Assembly: GCF_042186555.1 (NCBI RefSeq)
Contig: NC_133326.1
Span: 693,604,700-693,668,699 of the forward strand
Length of the DNA stretch: 64,000 bases
Origin: Aquarana catesbeiana
Taxonomy: Eukaryota > Chordata > Amphibia > Anura > Ranidae
Reading direction: 5' to 3'
Shown here: piece after piece, positions 45,506 to 57,384 of the stretch
Layout: the number at the start of each line of letters is the position of its first letter
Position numbering within the stretch: position 1 is the first letter of the stretch
The notes under the pieces: generated by a model
Database searches by the model: none
Told to the model about the DNA's origin: nothing
What the model saw: only the letters and a program-made list of their open reading frames with translations
Translations under genes and position numbers: made by a program

Positions 45506-46257
45506 CATATTGGCCTTAACTGAGAAAAAATTGTGCTTTTTTTTTTTTAAAAAATGGGGATATTTATTATAGCAAAAAGTACAAAATGGGGGGGGGGGGG
45601 GGGGGCATGGCTTGGCACCAGAAGAGAATGGCTGCTTAATCCTCTTGCTCCCGCTCGACGAGGACGACAAACAGCTAAAAAGAGGTACAGAGCACAACCA
45701 AAATGGGTAATGGAGACCGGAGCTCATCCGCCACAAGATCCAGATCCCCTGGGGATGGAGAAATGCAGATGAGCGGCAATATACCCGTGCTGTTCAGAAC
45801 AATGCAGCGGGACCTCTCAGGCTTCCTCCCACTCCATTCGGTCTGCTAGCTGCAGCCCAGACCGCGATAGACTCAATCAAATGAATGCAGCATCTCCCAC
45901 TGCCAACACAGCACAGCCTCTATGTCTGAATGACCTGCTAAACATTGCATCAGACATTAAAAATACCTTGTCAGCTGCCATAGGAGACCTCCGGCTGGAC
46001 ATACAAGCAGTGGCAGTAGGATTAGAAAGACTGGAAGCTACTACAGGCAGGCAGGAGAATTTACCAATTGAAATGGAATGCATACACAGAGCCCTGCACC
46101 TCAGGGGCAGGGATTTGGATCCCCCACGTGATGTCACCTGTTGCCTGGTGAATTTTCCTCTGAAAAAAGAAATCCCTAAATGGGCCAGGGAAAGGCGCCA
46201 GATCCTACATGAGGGCTCTGCAATTAAACTCTTCCAGGATCTGTCACCTATCACACT
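45506..46257 (+). mobile_element. inverted duplicate of the LINE B 5' end and its MITE flank
   Basis: 45506-45590 repeats, in inverse orientation, the MITE sequence at 61597-61690 (ATTGGCCTTAACTGAG, CAAAAAGTACAAAATGGGG). From about 45590 the sequence is the LINE B 5' UTR after a run of about 17 G. ORF1 follows at 45881. The Harbinger terminus at 46258 cuts it. Confidence 0.85.
45881..46257 (+). pseudogene. LINE B-type ORF1 fragment, plus strand
   Basis: MNAASPTANTAQPLCLND ... VGLERLEATTGRQEN then directly PIEMECIHRALHLRGRD. Compared with the minus-strand copy at 60785-61492 it lacks about 65 codons between these two blocks (the rest of the coiled coil and start of the RRM). It ends at the Harbinger insertion. 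Confidence 0.82.
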
Positions 46258-46727
46258 TATAGGGCATACACACGGTCGGACTTTGTTCGGACATTCCGAC
46301 AACAAAATCCTAGGATTTTTTCCGACGCATGTTGGCTCAAACTTATTTTGTCTACACACGGTCGCACAAAGTTGTCGGAATTTCCGATCGCCAACCACGC
46401 GGTCACGTACACCACGTACGACGAGACTAGAAAAGGCCAAACCAAGCGCGGCACCCTTTGGGCTCCTTTTGCTAATCTCGTGTTAGTAAAAGTTTGGTGA
46501 GAGACGATTCGCGCTTTTCAGACTCGTGGCTTTCAGATCCTTTTCTACCGTTCAGTTTGTGCTTGTGGGTTTGTATCTGCTCTTCAGTGCGTGCAAGCAA
46601 GTTTTGCGTGACTTAGTCATTGTATTCTTGTTCGTTCGTTACTGTTTTTCAGGTCGCTCTTCACAGGCCTTGCTGTTCTTCAGTGCATTCTGTTACTTCG
46701 TTCTGAGCAGCCGACCGTTTTCTAGCC

Positions 46728-49273
46728 ATGTTTCGTATGCATACTCCTCGTAGAGTTCGTGCTGTGCGGGGGCTTGGTGTTGGGGTCCTGACCTTGACAC
46801 AAGTCCAGTCCATGAACAGGGTGGGGAGGAGTTCTTGGACCAAGAATTGGTTGCTTCAGCGTGACCAGTTCTCTCATATGCCTTTGCTCCGTGAGATCCG
46901 TGAGAATAATCCTGATGATTTCAGGAACTTTCTCAGGATGATTTACCCCCATATTTCACCGTTTGTTGGCTTCACTGACCCCCTATATTAGCAGGCAGGA
47001 TACCTGCATGAGGCAAGCCATCACTCCGGAGCAGAGGTTGGTCGCTACCCTGCGGTATTTGGCGACAGGGAGAAGTTTGCAGGACTTGAAGTTCTCGACA
47101 GGCATCTCCCCCCAAGCTCTGGGGATCATTATCCCAGAGACCTGTTCTGCCATCATACAGGTCCTGCAGAAGGAGTATATGAAGGTAAGATTTTTATCCT
47201 TTTATATCACATTTTATTGTATTGAATGTTTGCTAATATATTGTATTTCTTTCCTCATTCCTTAATTACCATGATTGTAATATGCTGTGAATGTCCCCTT
47301 TGTCCTCATGCATGCTGGATTTTTATGTAATTATTATTTTAGGTCCTTCATACATATTTGCCCTTCAATAACCTCCCCAGCATGGTGTCTCCTGCCCTAT
47401 ATTCACCTCATGTAGTCACTTAACAATGTATTTTATCAGCTCCATAGCAGTGCTTTACCCCAAACACCCCCTAAAATGTTTTGAAATGTTATTTTTGATT
47501 TAAATTCAGGCAGAGTGCCAGAGTTTTTTTTTTGTGGTGTCCCCAAATAATTTTTAGTAACCCTCCCTCCCCCAACTGCTAAGTCAGCTGATACCAATTC
47601 TCTAGCTATCCTCAATCATCTATCTGCTGACTTTGCCAATCCCATACACACTATACTCACCTCTTTTGTGCTCAGATTTATGGATGAATTCCCCAAAGCA
47701 TGTAGTGTAAGGGCCTGCCTGTATACTTTCAAATGGTACTGTTTAAAGTTTTGGGATCCTATTATTATCTTGATAGGTAATAGCAGAATGTCCAAATGTC
47801 CTCAAATGTGTACAATGTGTATTTATATCTTTGTATTATTACACTTCTTACCTGTCCAGTGGACTGCCAATAGTGTAACTAAGGAGGGGCTGTTCCAAGT
47901 AATACCCATTATTTAGGCATTCATCTCTCAATGAAGTGAAGAGGGTTACCTGTCCAAGATTTCCACACACCCCCTATAATGTTAGAAATGGCCCATGAGA
48001 GGGGGGGAGGGGGAATATGATAGGTGTACCTTATACTTTGGCCTTGTTAAATTCCCCTTAATAAATGCTATCTGAAGGTTGCCCCATAATGTTTTTGTCG
48101 AATCTGCTTGCCATGCTTCAGAGTAAAAATAGTAATGTTTATTGTTTTTTCCTCAACAGTTTCCTTCCACGCCACAGGAATGGCAGACTGTGGCCTCCCA
48201 CTTTGCCGAGCGGTGGGACTTTCCTAACTGCGGAGGGGCAATTGATGGGAAACACATCCACATCGTCCCACCACCCAACTCGGGGTCGTACTATTATAAT
48301 TACAAGGGGTTTAATAGTATAGTGATGTTGGCGGTGGTGTCGGCTAATTACGACTTCTTGTATGTGGACGTGGGGAAGAATGGCCGGATGTCCGATGGTG
48401 GAATCATCGCCCAGACGGAGTTTTACAGGTGTCTCCAGAATGGCAGCTTGGACTTGCCAGCTCCAGAGGACAATGTTGAAGGTCTCAATGTTGAAGGTTT
48501 TTTCCTCAACAGTTTCCTTCCATGCCACAGGAATGGCAGACTGTGGCCTCCCACTTTGCCGAGCGGTGGGACTTTCCTAACTGCGGAGGGGCAATTGATG
48601 GGAAACACGTCCACATCATCCCACCACCCAACTCGGGGTCGTACTATTATAATTACAAGGGGTTTAATAGTATAGTGATGTTGGCGGTTGTGTCGGCTAA
48701 TTATGACTTCTTGTATGTGGACGTGGGGAAGAATGGCCGGATGTCCGATGGTGGAATCATCGCCCAGACGGAGTTTTACAGGTGTCTCCAGAATGGCAGC
48801 TTGGACTTGCCAGCTCCAGAGGACAATGTTGAAGGTCTCCCATTTGTGTTTGTTGCTGATGAAGCATTTGCGCTGGGGGACCACCTGATGCGGCCATTCC
48901 CAATGAGGACCCTCACCCTCCGGAACAGAGGGTTTTTAATTACCGGCTGGCCAGAGCCCGAAGAGTGGTGGAGAACACATTTGGATTCCTGGCCAGCCGG
49001 TTCCGCCTATTTCTGACACCCATCCATATGGCGGAGTATAAACTGAACCATATTATACTTGCGTGCTGTGTTCTCCATAACTTTTTAAGGAAACATTCGG
49101 CCAACTATGCTGGCTCAGTTGGGCCTGAGGCCGGAATGATACATCAAACCACACTGACAGCGCTTGAAAGTGGCCGTCCTGGCTTGCCCTCCCTGAGTGC
49201 CTGTGATGTCCGGTTACGCTACCTGGAGTTCTTTGCGGGTAGGGGGGCTATCAATATGCCAGACAATCTGTGA
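46728..49273 (+). pseudogene. Harbinger transposase, two exons, frameshifted, with duplicated exon segment
   Basis: Exon 1 (46728-47184) begins MFRMHTPRRVRAVRG and ends at a GTAAGA donor. It has a 1-nt frameshift near 46940. The intron is 47185-about 48159. Exon 2 carries GGAIDGKHIHIVPPP (first Asp), YDFLYVDVGKNGRMSDGG (second Asp) and VVENTFGFLASRF (Glu). A 353-bp segment including the splice acceptor and the first two catalytic blocks is duplicated in tandem (copies starting at 48151 and 48504). A 2-nt insertion near 48920 shifts the frame before the Glu block. The enzyme is therefore not made intact. Confidence 0.88.
48145..48850 (+). repeat. 353-bp tandem duplication in transposase exon 2
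   Basis: CCTCAACAGTTTCCTTCC occurs at 48151 and, with one change nearby, at 48504. Everything between is repeated almost identically. The second copy runs on into the rest of exon 2. Confidence 0.93.
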
Positions 49274-49424
49274 AGCCTTTTTATAATAAAACCAAAAAAG
49301 AAATTCTTTGTGGACATTTACTGCTTGTGTTTGTTTTAGCTGACCCTGACGGAAATGTTTTGAGTGCAGAAAATGTCGTGATTGTGTAACCTTATTATAC
49401 AAAGCACTGTTGGCTGTTATTTCC

Positions 49425-49525
49425 TAAATGCAAAAAAACATTTCACTACAAGTGCACTTGCAACTGCACTGAAACTGCACTTGTAGTGCAAAGTGGATTT
49501 GCCCTTAGGAAATAACCCCCATTTT
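49425..49525. repeat. 98-bp hairpin, copy 2
   Basis: Counterpart of 350-447. The core 49444-49488 starts CACTACAAGTGCAC and ends CTTGTAGTG. It lies between the transposase stop and the antisense ORF. Confidence 0.6.
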
Positions 49526-49545
49526 CTCAGAAAACAACAATTACA

Positions 49546-49758
49546 TCACCCCAAAAGTGTTGTAGTGTTGAGACAATAATCCACACATTCTTGATTAACA
49601 ATCTTTTTAATACCTGAACAACCACATGTGCATTTACCAAAGGTTTTTCCAAAAAAACAACATGTTTGTGGTATACCATTTTTTGTGGTGGCATTATCAA
49701 AACTCAAAATGACCATTTTACATAAAACAGGTATGTGTAAAACCAACAAGAAAGACAC
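49546..49758 (-). CDS. small ORF of unknown function in Harbinger, antisense
   Basis: 70 codons, homologous to 82-318. It ends CLNTTTLLG and has the GKCTCGC block. If the minus-strand accessory gene belongs to the same element, this lies downstream of it. No domain recognised. Confidence 0.3.
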   Translation of the reverse strand: MSFLLVLHIPVLCKMVILSFDNATTKNGIPQTCCFFGKTFGKCTCGCSGIKKIVNQECVDYCLNTTTLLG

Positions 49759-49872
49759 AAATCTTGAACTTACAAAGTTTACATTTGGTAGAACTTGAAT
49801 GCAATATCAGACATGAGTATTTATGAACTATGTTTGATATTGCGTTCAGATGGGGGGAAATCACCCCTGGAA

Positions 49873-50095
49873 AAGCCAAATTTGGAAGATGCACACAATT
49901 TTGCCAATGTCAACATGTGCTAGCTGCCATCACGGGGGATCAAAGGATGTGTTTTGGGGGATCAAGCCCTTCCTCTCAGCTACTTTATTATTGAGGAAGG
50001 GGTTGCACCCCCAAAACGCGTCCATTGATCTCCCGTGATGGCAGATAGCACATGTTGACACACTGTGTGCATCCTCCAAATTTGGCTTTTCAAAA
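49873..50095. repeat. 220-bp foldback with hammerhead-like apex
   Basis: Arms GCCAAATTTGG...GATGCACACA and TGTGTGCATC...CCAAATTTGGC surround TGCCATCACGGGGGATCAA and its complement. At the apex, TTGAGGA (49991-49997), AGGGG/CCCCC and AAAACGCGTC (to 50022) follow the hammerhead order, with box I C3 and box II G both altered. It lies next to the piggyBac left end. Confidence 0.55.
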
Positions 50096-51040
50096 CATTG
50101 CAAAAAGTTATAAAAGATTGGACCACAATCCAAAAAGTGATTTTGTGGGGTTTTAACCACTTAAGGACCGCCTCACGCCGATTTACGTCGGCAAAGCGGC
50201 ACGGGCAGGCAAAATCACGCACATATACGTGATTTGCCTCCCGCGGGTGGGGGGTCCGATCGGACCCCCCCCCGGTGCCCGAGGCGGTCCCGTTCTGTTC
50301 CCCGGCGATCCGAGATGAGGGGGAGGCCATCTGTTCGTGGCCCCCCCTCGCGATCGCCGCCGGCCAATGGGAACATTCCTTTGCTGCTGTATGCTAAACA
50401 GCAGCAAAGGAAATGATGTCATCTCCCCTCGGCTCGGTAGTTTCCGTTCCAGCGCCGAGGGGAGAAGACATCAATGTGAGTGCACAACACACACACACAC
50501 AGTAGAACATGCCAGGCACACAAAACACCCCGATCGCCCCCCGATCCCCCCCCAATCACCCCCCCCTGTCACAAACTGACACCAGCAGGTTTTTTTTTTT
50601 TTTTTCTGATTACTGCATAGTGTCAGTTTGTGACAGTTACAGTGTTGGGACAGTTAGTATTACCCCCCTTTAGGTCTAGGGTACCCTCCTAACCCCCCTA
50701 ATAAAGTTTTAACCCCTTGATCACCCCCTGTCACCAGTGTCGCTAAGCGATCATTTTTCTGATCGCTGTATTAGTGTCGCTGGTGACGCTAGTTAGGGAC
50801 GTAAATATTTAGGTTCGCCGTCAGCGTTTTATAGCGTCAGGGACCCCCATATACTATCTAATAAATGTTTTAACCCCTTGATTGCCCCCTAGTTAACCCT
50901 TTCACCACTGATCACCGTATAAACGTTACGGTTGACGCTGATTAGTTTGATTATTTTTTATAGTGTCAGGGCACCCGCCGTTTATTACCGAATAAAGGTT
51001 TAGCCCCCTGATCACCCGGCGGTGATATGCGTCGCCCCAG

Positions 51041-52098
51041 GCAGCGTCAGATTAGCGCCAGTACCGCTAACACCCACGCACGCAGCATACGCCTCCCTTA
51101 GTGGTATAGTATCTGTTTGGATCAATATCTGATCCGATCAGATCTATACTAGCGTCCCCAGCAGTTTAGGGTTCCCAAAAACGCAGTGTTAGCGGGATCA
51201 GCCCAGATACCCGCTAGCACCTGCGTTTTGCCCCTCCGCCCGGCCCACCCAAGTGCAGTATCGATCGATCGCTGTCACTTACAAAACACTAAACGCATAA
51301 CTGCAGCGTTCGCAGAGTCAGGCCTGATCCCTGCGATCGCTAACAGTTTTTTTGGTAGCATTTTGGTGAACTGGCAAGCAAGCACCAGGCAGCGTCAGGT
51401 TAGCGCCAGTAGCGCTAACACCCACGCACGCACCGTACACCTCCCTTAGTAGTATAGTATCTGATCGGATCAATATCTGATCCGATCAGATCTATACTAG
51501 CGTCCCCAGCAGTTTAGGGTTCCCAAAAATGCAGTGTTAGCGGGATCAGCCCAGATACCTGCTAGCACCTGCGTTTTGCCCCTCCGCCCAGCCCGGCCCA
51601 CCCAAGTGCAGTATCGATCGATCACTGTCCCTTACAAAACACTAAACGCATAACTGCAGCGTTCGCAGAGTCAGGCCTGATCCCTGCGATTGCTAACAGT
51701 TTTTTTGGTAGCGTTTTGGTGAACTGGCAAGCACCAGCCCCAGGCAGCGTCAGGTTAGCGCCAGTACCGCTAACACCCACGCACGCAGCATACACCTCCC
51801 TTAGTGGTATAGTATCTGAATGGATCAATATCTGATCCGATCAGATCTATACTGGCGTCCCCAGCAGTTTAGGGTTCCCAAAAACGCAGTGTTAGCGGGA
51901 TCAGCCCAGATACCTGCTAGCACCTGCGTTTTGCCCCTCCGCCCGTCCCAGCCCAGCCCACCCAAGTGCAGTATCGATCGATCACTGACACTTACAAAAC
52001 ACTAAACGCATAACTGCAGCGTTCGCAGAGTCAGGCCTTGATCCCTGCGATCGCTAACAGTTTTTTTGGTAGCGTTTTGGTGAACTGGCAAGCACCAG
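51041..52098 (+). repeat. three tandem units of about 350 bp inside piggyBac
   Basis: The block GCAGCGTCAG(A/G)TTAGCGCCAGTA starts near 51042, 51391 and 51745. Each unit contains CTGATCCGATCAGATCTATACT, GCAGTATCGATCGATC and GGTAGC(A/G)TTTTGGTGAACTGG. Short open frames here are repeat-derived. Confidence 0.92.
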
Positions 52099-52153
52099 TG
52101 GCCTAGTACACCCCGGTCATAGTCAAACCAGCGCTGCAGCAACACTTGGTGAC

Positions 52154-52544
52154 GTGGCTAGTCCCATAAGTGCAGTTCAAGCTGGTGAGGTGACAAGCAC
52201 AAGTAGTGTCCCGCTGCCACCAAAAAGACAAACACAGGCCCATCGTGCCTATAGTGCCCTTCCTGCTGCATTCGCCAATCCTAATTGGGAACCCACCGCT
52301 TCTGCAGCGCCCGTACTTCCCCCATTCACATCCCCAACCAAATGCAGTCGGCTGCATGAGAGGCATTTTCTTTATGTCCTCCCGAGTACCCCTACCCAAC
52401 GAACCCCCCCAAAAAAGATGTTGTGTCTGCAGGAAGCGCAGATATAGGCGTGACACCCGCTATTATTGTCCCTCCTGTCCTGACAATCCTGGTCTTTGCA
52501 TTGGTGAATGTTTTGAACGCTACCATTCACTAGTTGAGTATTAG
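52154..52544 (+). pseudogene. piggyBac transposase C-terminal zinc-binding region
   Basis: One frame (from 52154) has LPPKRQTQAHRAYSALPAAF and RLHERHFLYVLPSTPTQRTPPKK. The next frame has CVCRKRRYRRDTRYYCPSCP then GLCIGECFERYH, the cysteine/histidine C-terminal domain of PGBD4-like piggyBac transposases that contacts the terminal DNA. A frameshift at a C/A run near 52410 separates them. The DDD catalytic domain and N-terminus are absent; the upstream 2 kb is repeats. Confidence 0.82.
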
Positions 52545-52559
52545 CGTAGGGTACAGCAC

Positions 52560-54090
52560 TGCACAGACTAGGCACACTTTCACAGGGTCTCCCAAGATGC
52601 CATCGCATTTTGAGAGACCCGAACCTGGAACCGGTTACAGTTATAAAAGTTAGTTACAAAAAAAGTGTAAAAAAAAAAAAAATATATAAAATAAAAAAAA
52701 TAGTTGTCGTTTTATTGTTCTCTCTCTCTCTATTCTCTCTCTATTGTTCTGCTCTTTTTTACTGTATTCTATTCTGCAATGTTTTATTGTTATTATGTTT
52801 TATCATGTTTGCTTTTCAGGTATGCAATTTTTTATACTTTACCGTTTACTGTGCTTTATTGTTAACCATTTTTTTGTCTTCAGGTACGCCATTCACGACT
52901 TTGAGTGGTTATACCAGAATGATGCCTGCAGATTTAGGTATCATTTTGGTATCATTCTTTTCAGCCAGCGGTCGGCTTTCATGTAAAAGCAATCCTAGCG
53001 GCTAATTAGCCTCTAGACTGCTTTTACAAGCCGTGGGAGGGAATGCCCCCCCCACTCTCTTCCGTGTTTTTCTCTGGCTCTCCTGTCTCAACAGGGAACC
53101 TGAGAATGCAGCCGGTGATTCAGCCAGCTGACCATAGAGCTGATCAGGGACCAGAGTGTCTCCAAACATCTCTATGGCCTAAGAAACGGGACGCTACGAG
53201 CATTTTATGAATTAGATTTCGTCGGATGTAAATAGCGCCATTGAGAAATTGGGGAGGCATTTTATCACACCGATCTTGGTGTGGTCAGATGCTTTGAGGG
53301 CAGAGGAGAGATCTAGGGTCTAATAGACCCCAATTTTTTCAAAAAAGAGTACCTGTCACTACCTATTGCTATCATAGGGGATATTTACATTCCCCGAGAT
53401 AACAATAAAAATGATTAAAAAAAAAAAAATATGAAAGGAACAGTTTAAAAATAAGATAAAAAAAGCAGAAAAATAATAAAGAAAAAAAAAAAAAAAAAAA
53501 AAAAAAAGCACCCCTGTCGCCCCCTGCTCTCGCGCTAAGGCGAACGCAATCAGCGGTCTGTCGTCAAACGTAAACAGCAATTGCACCATGCATGTGAGGT
53601 ATCACCGCGAAGGTCAGATCGAGGGCAGTAATTTTTGCAGTAGACCTCCTCTGTAGATCTAAAGTGGTAACCTGTAAAGGCTTTTAAAGGCTTTTAAAAA
53701 TGTATTTATTTTGTTGCCACTGCACGTTTGTGCGCAATTTTAAAGCATGTCATGTTTGGTATCCATGTACTCGGCCTAAGATCATCTTTTTTATTTCATC
53801 AAACATTTGGGCAATATAGTGTGTTTTAGTGCATTAACATTTTAAAAAGTGTGTTTTTTCCCCAAAAAATGCGTTTGAAAAATCGCTGCGCAAATACTGT
53901 GTGAAAAAAAAAAAATGAAACACCCACCATTTTAATCTGTAGGGCATTTGCTTTAAAAAAAATATATAATGTTTGGGGGTTCAAAGTAATTTTTTTGCAA
54001 AAAAAAAAAAAACTTTTTCATGTAAACAATAAGTGTCAGAAAGGGCTTTGTCTTCAAGTGGTTAGAAGAGTGGGTGATGTGTGACATAAG
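52560..54090. other. piggyBac interior, low-complexity, no gene
   Basis: A/T-rich sequence with (TCTC)n near 52720 and a 27-bp A run near 53480. The frames here have no domain. Confidence 0.6.
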
Positions 54091-54099
54091 CTTCTAAAT

Positions 54100-55570
54100 G
54101 TTGTGCATAAAATGCCAGGACAGTTCAAAACCCCCCCAAATGACCCCATTTTGGAAAGTAGACACCCCAAGCTATTTGCTGAGAGGCATGTCGAGTCCAT
54201 GGAATATTTTATATTGCGACACAAGTTGCGGGAAAGAGACACTTTTTTTTTTTTTTTTTTGCACAAAGTTGTCACTAAATGATATATTGCTCAAACATGC
54301 CATGGAAATATGTGAAATTACACCCCAAAATACATTCTGCTGCTTCTCCTGAGTACGGGGATACCACATGTGTGAGACTTTTTGGGAGCCTAGCCGCGTA
54401 CGGGACCCCGAAAACCAAGCACCGCCTTCAGGCTTTCTAAGGGCGTGAATTTTTGATTTCACTCTTCACTGCCTATCACAGTTTCGGAGGCCATGGAAAG
54501 CCCAGGTGGCACAAAACCCCCCCAAATGACCCCATTTTGGAAAGTAGACACCCCAAGCTATTTGCTGAGAGGTATAGTGAGTATTTTGCTGACCTCACTT
54601 TTTGTCACAAAGTTTTGAAAATTGAAAAAAGAAAAAAAAAATGTTTTTTCTTGTTTTTCTTCATTTTCAAAAACAAATGAGAGCTGCAAAATACTCACCA
54701 TGCCTCTCAGCAAATAGCTTGGGGTGTCTACTTTCCAAAATGGGGTCATTTGGGGGGGTTTTGTGCCACCTGGGCATTCCATGGCCTCCGAAACTGTGAT
54801 AGGCAGTGAAGAGTGAAATCAAAAATTTTCACCCTTAGAAATCCTGAAGGCGGTGATTGGATTTTGGGGCCCCGTACGCGGCTAGGCTCCCAAAAAGTCC
54901 CACACATGTGGTATCCCCATACTCAGGAGAAGCAGCTAAATGTATTTTGGGGTGCAATTCCACATATGCCCATGGCCTGTGTGAGCAATATATCATTTAG
55001 TGACAACTTTATGCAAAAAAAAAAAAAAAAAAGTGTCACTTTCCCACAACTTGTGTCAAAATATAAAATATTCCATGGACTCAATATGCCTCTCAGCAAA
55101 TAGCTTGGGGTGTCTACTTTCCAAAATAGGGTCATTTTGGGGGGTTTTGTGCCACCTGGGCATTCCATGGCCTCCGAAACTGTGATAGGTAGTGAGGAGT
55201 AAAATCAAAAATTTACACCCTTAGAAATCCTGAAGGCGGTGATTGGTTTTCGGGGCCCCGTACGCGGCTAGGCTCCCAAAAAGTCCCACACATGTGGTAT
55301 CCCCATACTCAGGAGAAGCAGCTGAATGTATTTTGGGGTGCAATTTCACATAGGCCCATGGCCTGTGTGAGCAATATATCATTTAGTGACAACTTTTTGT
55401 AAATATTTTTTTTTTTTTGTCATTATTCAATAACTTGGGACAAAAATAATAAATATTCAATGGGTTCAACATGCCTCTCAGCAATTTCCTTGGGGTGTCT
55501 ACTTTCCAAAATTGGGTCACTTGGGGGGGTTTTGTACTGCCCTGCCATTTTAGCACCTCAAGAAATGACA
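54100..55570. repeat. inverted and tandem repeats in piggyBac 3' half
   Basis: The block CCAAATGACCCCATTTTGGA occurs forward near 54136 and 54524, and as its complement near 54738, 55120 and 55500, with a symmetry centre near 54640. Short ORFs in both directions are mirror copies of the same non-coding repeat. Confidence 0.88.
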
Positions 55571-56003
55571 TAGGCAGTCATAAACTAAAAGCTGTGTAAA
55601 TTACAGAAAATGTACCCTAGTTTGTAGACGCTATAACTTTTGCGTAAACCAATAAATATACGCTTATTGACATTTTTTTTACCAAAGACATGTGGCCGAA
55701 TACATTTTGGCCTAAATGTATGACTAAAATTTAGTTTATTGGATTTTTTTTATAACAAAAAGTAGAAAATATCATTTTTTTTCAAAATTTTCGGTCTTTT
55801 TCCGTTTATAGTGCAAAAAATAAAAACCGCAGAGGTGATCAAATACCATCAAAAGAAAGCTCTATTTGTGGGAAGAAAAGGACGCAAATTTCGTTTGGGT
55901 ACAGCATTGCATGACCACGCAATTAGCAGTTAAAGCGACGCAGTGCCAAATTGGAAAAAGACCTCTGGTCCTTAGGCAGCATAATGGTCCGGGGCTCAAG
56001 TGG

Positions 56004-57321
56004 TTAAATTCGCCCCAAAACATCAATGATGTTATTATTTATTTTAATCACATCATTGATTTTTTGCTGTATGTTTTGCAGTTCTACATTACACCCCATG
56101 ATCTCCCCGATCAGCATCTGGGCACTTTCTGATGTGAAAAGATCTGGATCACGATCACCTAAAAAGAGAGAAACAAAACAAAAACAGGTATCAAAAATCT
56201 GCCGGCATCCATCTCTTACCTGAGCCTGTGGTCGCAGACACTCACCTGTTGTGGTGCCAATCTTCACCACATCTTCTTCTTCCTTCTGCTCTTCTTCGTT
56301 TGGGGGTATTTCACCTTCTTCCATAGGTGGGGGGTGTGTGCTCTCCTCGGATGAGGGGTGTGCTCTGAGTCTTTTCTCCCCTATGTAAAACAAAAATGGT
56401 ATACTTAGCACACAGATATTTGATGGTAGAAATATAAATAGGAAACATTGCTTGGAAGTGGGGTACAATTGTCAATTTTAGCTGAGTTCCAAGATGTCTT
56501 TTTTTTATTGCCCTTTGTCAAGCTGCAATACTTTACCTGTTTAGTACAAGCTTCACAGATGGAGACCCCCCCTATAGTATACACTGGAGCACATGTGTGG
56601 CCCCCCTAATAAAAATGGTGTTCTGGGGTCCCACACTAGTGCTCCAGTGTCCAGATGTGAAAACAGCTGCTGAGTGTCCTCTCCTTACACAGAATCTAGT
56701 TTGCATTTCATTCTAGTAACAAAGCCATCTACACAACCCAATTCTTTTAAGACAAGTATAGGGCATTAAAATGGTGGCCAAATGCATATGGCCTAAATAG
56801 TATTTTATACTGGGAACGAAAAATGTTTGATCCGAACGAATAATGTGCCCATGAACATGAAAGTTGCCATTTTAAACTGTACAACAGTTCCTAAAAGTGC
56901 ATGGAGCAGCACGAACGTAATAAACATAAGGAATAGGAACACAGCAAATCTACTTACTTTTTTGCAGCACTCTCCGGATCTTTCTGTACTGCTCATGTTC
57001 TCTGAATTTGAGGTCCGACCACCGCTTCCTGAGCTGATCTTTCGATCGTCGTACCCCGAAATTCCGGTGCAGACTCCTGACCACTTTCGCCATGATCTTG
57101 GCCTTTCGGACATTGGGGTTGGGGTAAGGCCCATACTTCCCATCATAGTCGGCCCTCTTCAGGATGTCCACCATTTCCAACATCTCCCCAAAGGACATAT
57201 TTGAGTCCTTAAATCTCCTTCTGGATCGGGACGTTTCAGGCTCCGGCCTTTCCTCCCCCTCCTCCTCGTTGCTACAATTAGCACGCATCTGCTGTCTATC
57301 CTCCATGTGCTCTTCCCCCAC
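56004..57321 (-). CDS. Harbinger accessory SANT/Myb-like DNA-binding protein, three exons, apparently intact
   Basis: Exons 56958-57321, 56246-56380 and 56004-56158 on the minus strand. Donors read GTAAGT and GTGAGT. Acceptors are ACATAG and a polypyrimidine tract with TTTTTAG. Lengths 364, 135 and 155 nt keep one frame, giving 217 residues. Residues 1-40 are acidic and R-rich. About 40-120 form a SANT/trihelix-like domain (FGEMLEMVDILKRADYDGKYG ... KDQLRKRWSDLKFREHEQYRKI). The middle is E/P-rich. The end is a helical, probably oligomerising segment (EIMGCNVELQNIQQKINDV). In Harbinger systems a Myb-like partner takes the transposase into the nucleus and to the terminal repeats. It is divergent from the MADF gene, 291 bp away. 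The TAA stop lies at the piggyBac insertion point. Confidence 0.75.
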
Positions 57322-57384
57322 TGCGCCGAACGAAAAGGGGCAGGGAATAGACTAGAAAGAACGTCAGGGGCGGGCGGAGTTATA

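Larger units (their letters stand above)
46258..49870 (+). mobile_element. Harbinger DNA transposon, copy 2
   Basis: It begins AGGGCATACACACGGTCGGA, the same terminus as copy 1. Subterminal repeats follow, then the transposase (46728-49273), the 98-bp hairpin and the antisense small ORF. Homology to copy 1 runs to at least 49862, where copy 1 meets the window edge. The matching right terminus of this subfamily is not seen in the next 300 bp. The element may extend to the accessory genes and the end at 59818, but that terminus is of a different sequence type. Confidence 0.8.
50157..56003. mobile_element. piggyBac-type element (non-autonomous), TTAA TSD
   Basis: TTAA lies at 50153-50156 and 56004-56007. 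The terminal repeats are CCACTTAAGGACC and, at the right, the complement of CCACTTGAGCCCC. The 5.8-kb interior holds repeats and only the C-terminal region of a transposase. It inserted at the TTAA that includes the stop codon of the SANT-like gene, leaving that stop intact. Confidence 0.85.

Noticed and set aside
50500..50640. Hairpin or terminator-like tract with T run
   Set aside because: CA and T simple repeats within piggyBac; no paired stem of note.
51186..52005. Repeated short frames with LPLRP-like ends
   Set aside because: They follow the 350-bp tandem repeat unit inside piggyBac and are broken in each unit.
54054..55185. Pairs of similar frames on both strands
   Set aside because: Translations of an inverted non-coding repeat.
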